64,000 bases of DNA from G965205255 sp965205255 (GTDB lineage Bacteria; Pseudomonadota; Gammaproteobacteria; Pseudomonadales; Endozoicomonadaceae): positions 186,001 to 250,000 of the forward strand of contig OZ242051.1 of the NCBI GenBank assembly GCA_965205255.1. Reading direction: 5' to 3'. Below the pieces are notes generated by a model, which saw only the letters and a list, made by a program, of their open reading frames with translations, did no database searches and had not been told where the DNA came from. The position numbers and the translations under genes were made by a program. Within the stretch, counting starts at the first letter, position 1. Each line of letters opens with the position of its first letter. Positions 25,101 to 31,100 of this stretch are shown in pieces.

Positions 25101-28100
25101 TAGTAACCCAGAGTATTGAAATTTTATGTTGCTTGATCAACTTAGTTATTTGTTGTTCCGAAACAACATGAGTTGATTTAGGAATAATCAGTTTTGCTCT
25201 ATGTAATAGAGCACTCCAAATTTCAAAAGTAGCCGCATCAAAATTTGGGCTTGCCAACTGTAGAAATACATCAGTCGGTAAAATGTCAGCAACAGATTTA
25301 TTTATTGCCAGTGATACAACTCCCTGATGAGTTGTCATAACTCCTTTAGGCTTTCCGGTGGTACCTGAGGTATAAATCACATAAGCCAGATCCTTAGCTT
25401 TGCTTACAGGCGATAGATTATCAGTGGCATAGTTTGCCATGTCTGACATTTGATCGGTGGCAACTAATACGGGAGGCTTTCCCTTCAGTTTATTAATCCA
25501 GCCGTCTAATTGATCGGTATAATGACTTTGAGTCAGTAACAGGGGAGCTTTCGTATCCTCCAGTATAAACAGCGTTCGTGACTGAGGATACTCTGGCGCA
25601 ACCGGCACGTATGCCCCGCCGGCTTTTAATACGGCCAGAATACTGATTATCATCTCCGGTGACCGGTCAAGATACAGCGCAATCAGGGTATCTGGTGATA
25701 ATGAGCTACCGTGGCGTTGCTGGTAAGTTGCTCTGATCTGTCGTGCTAGCTGATTGGCTCGCAGATTTAATTGCCTGTAAGTTAACTGCTGATCCTCAAA
25801 CACCAGAGCGATATTATCCGGCGTTTTATTTACCTGCTCTTCAAATAGTTGGTATAGGGTATTGTCTTTTGGATATGGTACATCAGTTGCATTCCAGGTA
25901 TGCAGTAAGGTATGACGTTCACTGTTACTTAACAGATTAATGGAGGTATGAGGTTGTTCCACAGCCGTGCTGATGCTTTCTAAAATCGAGAAGATTTGCT
26001 CTTTAATACGTGTAACTTGTTTAATACTTATTAGTGTAGTGTCATAGCAAAGCCGAACGGTTAATGTCTCATCATGTTCATGGGCCATTAACGATAAGGG
26101 ATAATCAGTTTTTTCCTTTGATCCCCGCATAGTAATCTGGGTTTTCTTGTCTTGATCTATAGGGTTGGGATAGTTTTCAAAAACCAGCAGGCTGTGGAAT
26201 AAACGTTCACCCTGTGATTGCAAAGAGGATAAAGAGACGCTGCTGTGGCTGTTCAGTGCTGCAATTTGCTGCTGAATTAACTGGAGTACGCAAGCGCAAG
26301 AAGCCTCTTTCTCCCAATTGACAGTCAGTGGTAGCGTATTAATGTATAGTCCAACACTGTTTTCAATACCCTGTACCGGAATATCTCTTCCCGATACCGT
26401 GGTTCCCACAATGGTTTGATTGCTGTTACTGTAGACCTGTAGCACCTTGTGCCAGGCAAACTGAACGGCTGCATTTAGGGTAATACCCTGTGACTGACAT
26501 TGTGCTTTTAACTGGTGTAACGTGTGTCCTGTGAGTTGTAAGTCTATTTCTCTCGGTACAGTGATTGTCCGGTGCTTATTTAAGTCAACAGGATTATCCA
26601 ATAAGTAACGCAGATTAGTTGTACCCTGCCAGCTTGTTTTCTGCTGTTTCCAGTAAGTATCTGTTTCTGCCTGGTGCTGTTGATGATATCGCTGAACCTC
26701 AGAATACGTAGTCTCAGAGGCTATATTGACTTGCTGTTTTGCGATCAGTTGTTGATAGGTATGATGAATAAATTGCCATAGTATCGGGTTACTCCACCCA
26801 TCACTGACAGCATGGTGTTCTGTTTTCATTACCGTGTAATGGTCATTAGAATGTTTAATGATCATCAGGCGTAATAGACCCGGTGTATTCAGGTTAAATC
26901 CCTGTTTCCGGTCGTTTTGCTGCAATAGGGCAATACGTTCTTCCCGCTCAGATGCGTTAAGATAACCCAGATCAATCTCTGTAAAGTGATCATCTGTCAG
27001 CACACCATTCTTCAAGATTACCTGTAATGGCTCACCTTCCGTATCCAGTGCCATTCTTAGTACGGGGTAACGCTCAGAAGCTAACTGCCAAGCCTTTTTA
27101 TATAGCGGAACATTGAGAGAATGATGATAATCAAGCAATAGCTGCACTCGGTAGGCATCATCGTCAGGGAAAGCCAAATCATGATAAACAAATCCCTGCT
27201 GTAAACTACTTGCAGGGTAAATGGCCTCTATTTCATTATCCTGATAACGGGACTGTAATTGCCGTAAACGCTCAATACTCAGTCCTGTTGTCTGATAATC
27301 TGAAGGGGTTCGGATACCTCCAGTTTTCGCTCGTTTAACAGATACTTTCGTCACTTTCTTCACTGCCTGCTCAAAGGCCTGAAGGAATAAACCGGTCTGT
27401 GTTTCATTTAATTGTGATAACACATGAAACGATAAACAATTGTTTTGTACGGCACCGTTAATGTTCAGCCGCAAGGTGTTTTTATTGGCAGGTGAGACAG
27501 CCTGACCTGTACTCTCAGCCACCAGTTGCCACATGTTTTCCTTATCCGCGCCACCCAACTGACCCAGATAATTAAAACTGATGTCTGCAAGTGTCGGCTC
27601 TAGCAACCCTGCCTGTTGCAATGCACTAAACCCAATCCCTTTATCTGGAATTTTCCTTAACTGTTCTTTGGTAGCAATGATGGTTTCTGCGGTGTTCTCA
27701 CGGTCCACTAAGCGTACCGGATAAGCGATGGTAAACCAGCCGACGGTGCGTGATGTATCCATTTGCGCTGCAATCGGTTCACGCCCATGTCCTTCCAGTG
27801 TAATAACATGAGACAACTGATCAAAGGTCTGACTTAAAGCTATTGCTAATGCGGCCAGTAATAAGTCATTGATTTCTGTGTGATAACCCTCTGGCGCTTT
27901 ACGAAGTAACTGCTGAGTAACCGTCTTATCCCATTGTATGGTATGTTCACTCACCGGTGACAATGGCAAATGACAACGGTCTGTTTTATCATAAATACCT
28001 TTCCAGTAATCCACCTGAGCGCTATGCTGATTTGCATACAGTGCTACCGTCTTCACCCACTGACGATAACTGCTAGTTTTTGCAGGCAACGAGTGCCCCG

Positions 28101-31100
28101 TTAACAGTTGTTGCATATCATTGGAAAGAATCCGCCAAGAGACGGCATCAATAATTAAATGATGCAGTATAAAGCAAAGCCTTGCACTGCCATCACTGTA
28201 ACCTGTCAAATGAATAACCTTCCACAGTGGACCTTTTTCAATGTTCAAATCTGCCTGATGTTCTGTCAGTTTCGACTGAACTGACTGAACGCTCAACCCT
28301 TTCATGGAAAGGGAAATAAGGGGGTTGTTTTCTGTTTGCAGATGGTAGGTTTGTTGCCATCCTGACGGTGTTTGAGTAAAATAAAGGCGTAAACTGTCGT
28401 GATGAAGAGTCAGATTTTCCAGTGCTGACTGTATGGTTTGAACAGAGACTGACCCTGGAATCTTTTGCATAAAGGCCTGATTAAAGTGATCAGGGTCAGA
28501 GAACGTCCAGTCAAAAAACTGTTGCTGAATTGGTAGCAGGTTAAAACGGCCTTCCAAAATGCCCTGTTCAGTTTCAACAGCCACCGTTGCAGTCGTATCT
28601 ACCAGTCGTTGCGCTAATAATGCTACAGTGGGTGCTTCAAATATATCTTTCACCTGCAATGCCAGGTCTTTCTGGCGTAACCGTGAAGTTATCTGAATAC
28701 AGAGAATCGAATCTCCGCCGATCCGAAAGAAATTATCATGAATTCCTACACGTTCGAGTCCCAAGACTTCAGCCCAAACAGCACAAAGTTGAGTTTCCAT
28801 TTCTGTGCGTGGCGCCACATAACTATCGGTATTTATAAATTCTGGGGCAGGTAAGGCGCGACGATCTAGCTTGCCATTGATGGTTAGAGGTATGTGTTCA
28901 ATCACAGTGAACGTGGACGGCACCATATATTCTGGCAGGCTGGCTTGCAATTGTTGACGTAATGAGTCAGTTAGAGTAGTTATACGAGCTTTGTCTTTCA
29001 ATGCACGGGTATCAGCAGCAATACAATAGGCGGCCAGATATTTAGTGCCTTCCCGCTCACGGTCAATCACCACCGCCTGTGATACTTGTGACAATGCTGT
29101 CAGCGCCTTTTCAATTTCCCCCAACTCAATCCGGTATCCACGGATTTTTACCTGAAAATCATTGCGCCCCAAGTACTCGAGATCGCCATCAGGTAACCAA
29201 CGAACGAGGTCACCGGTTTTATAAAGTCGGGTATAACCGTTGGCGATATCCTCTTCTGTCGCGAAAGGGTTATCAATAAAACGTTCAGCAGTTAATTCAG
29301 GACGGTTTAAATAGCCTCTCGCCAGACCAGCACCACCTAAATACAGTTCACCGGGAGTCCCTACAGACAGAGCCTGAAGCTGTGTAGACAAAACATACGC
29401 TTTAACATTTCCGTAAGGTTTTCCTAAACCCTTGTTTATAGCTGGATAAACCTGTGAGAAGTGAGAACCAACTGTGGCTTCAGTAGGACCGTACTCATCA
29501 ACGACCTTATTAGTATAGTGACACAAATCAAGCACATCGTGACAGCCAAGTGCTTCTCCTCCAAGTATAATCATACCTAACTGATGCGACATGCCAGGCA
29601 ACACTTGCCTGGCGATACTCGGCGTCGTTGTTATCAGAGAAACGTTATTTACACTCAAATGTTTTTGGTATGACAGCGAATCTAAAATATCCCCACCATA
29701 GATACAAATAGTGCTCCCCGCTAGCAATGGACAAAGAGTAGCTGTTACAGAAAGATCGAAGCAATAATTAGATGAAAAGTCCACGCGCTTATAATAATCA
29801 GAAGTATGTGCCAAAAACATAGTAAAATAATTAACAACGCTACAATGTTCAATCATTACCCCTTTGGGATTTCCTGTGGTTCCCGAAGTATAAATCACAT
29901 AAGCCAAATCCTTAGCTTTGCTTATAGGTGACAGATTGTCCGTAGCATAGTTTGCCATGTCTGACATTTGATCGGTGGCAATTAATACGGGGGGCTGTTC
30001 TTGCAGTTTACTAATCCAGCCGTCTAATTGATCGGTATAATGACTTTGAGTCAGTAGCAGGGGCGCTTTTGTATCCTCCAATATAAACAGTGTTCGTGAC
30101 TGAGGATACTCCGGCGCAACCGGCACGTATGCCCCGCCGGCTTTTAATACGGCCAGAATACTGATTATCATCTCCGGTGACCGGTCAAGATACAGCGCAA
30201 TCAGGGTATCTGGTGATAATGTGCTATCGTGGCGTTGCTGATAAATTGCTCTGATCTGTCGTGCCAGCTGATTGGCCCGAAGATTTAGTTGCCTGTAAGT
30301 TAACTGCTGATCCTCAAACACCAGAGCGATATTATCCGGCGTTTTATCTACCTGTGCTTCAAATAGCTGGTATAGGGTATTGTCTTTTGGATATGGTACA
30401 TCAGTTGCATTCCAGGTATGCAACAAAAGATCCCGCTCCTGACTATTCAGCAAAGAGATTTTACTGAGAGGGTTTGATGGTTCACAAATACAACGCTCGA
30501 GTAACTGAACAAAACGCTTTGAAAGATAACTCATTTCTTCAGGCTGAAAATAAGCATATTGATAATTTAATCGCAGTATCAGCTGGTCTGTATCCTGAAA
30601 ATCAACCAAACGAAAATGCAATGGTTCGTTTGCTTCACCACTGAGATGATTTATAAAAGGGTGTGTCGATTGTATTACTTTATTATCTTGCGCATATACT
30701 TCATAGTTTACATAAATATCACTCAGATTATCGTGCGAGATACCCAACAAACGGGAAACATGACTTTGTGGGAACTGATGGTATCGCAAACTCTGCTTTA
30801 ATTGCTTATTTACCAGCAAAAGTAATTCATTAAAGTCATGGCATTCATTCATGTGCAAGGCGGCAAGAGTTGTATCTGAATGCATACCTATTGTTTGCAT
30901 TCCACCTTTTCTTTTTCTTCCGTGCACGGCAGTGCTAACCACCAATTCATTGAGATCCATCGTTTGAGTAAAGTACAAGGTAACGGCACTCAACATCAAA
31001 GTGAGTGGGCTAATCTTACAGGTCTGGCAAAATTCTTTTACTGTCGAACTCAGTGTTGCTGTCAGCGGTACTGAGTGTATCCCGCTGTTTTTTTGTTGAT

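Noticed and set aside
28580..30430. Intein or trans-acting domain within the NRPS genes
   Set aside because: All modules have the expected length and domain order. The only Hint-like motif set is in the gene at 53676.
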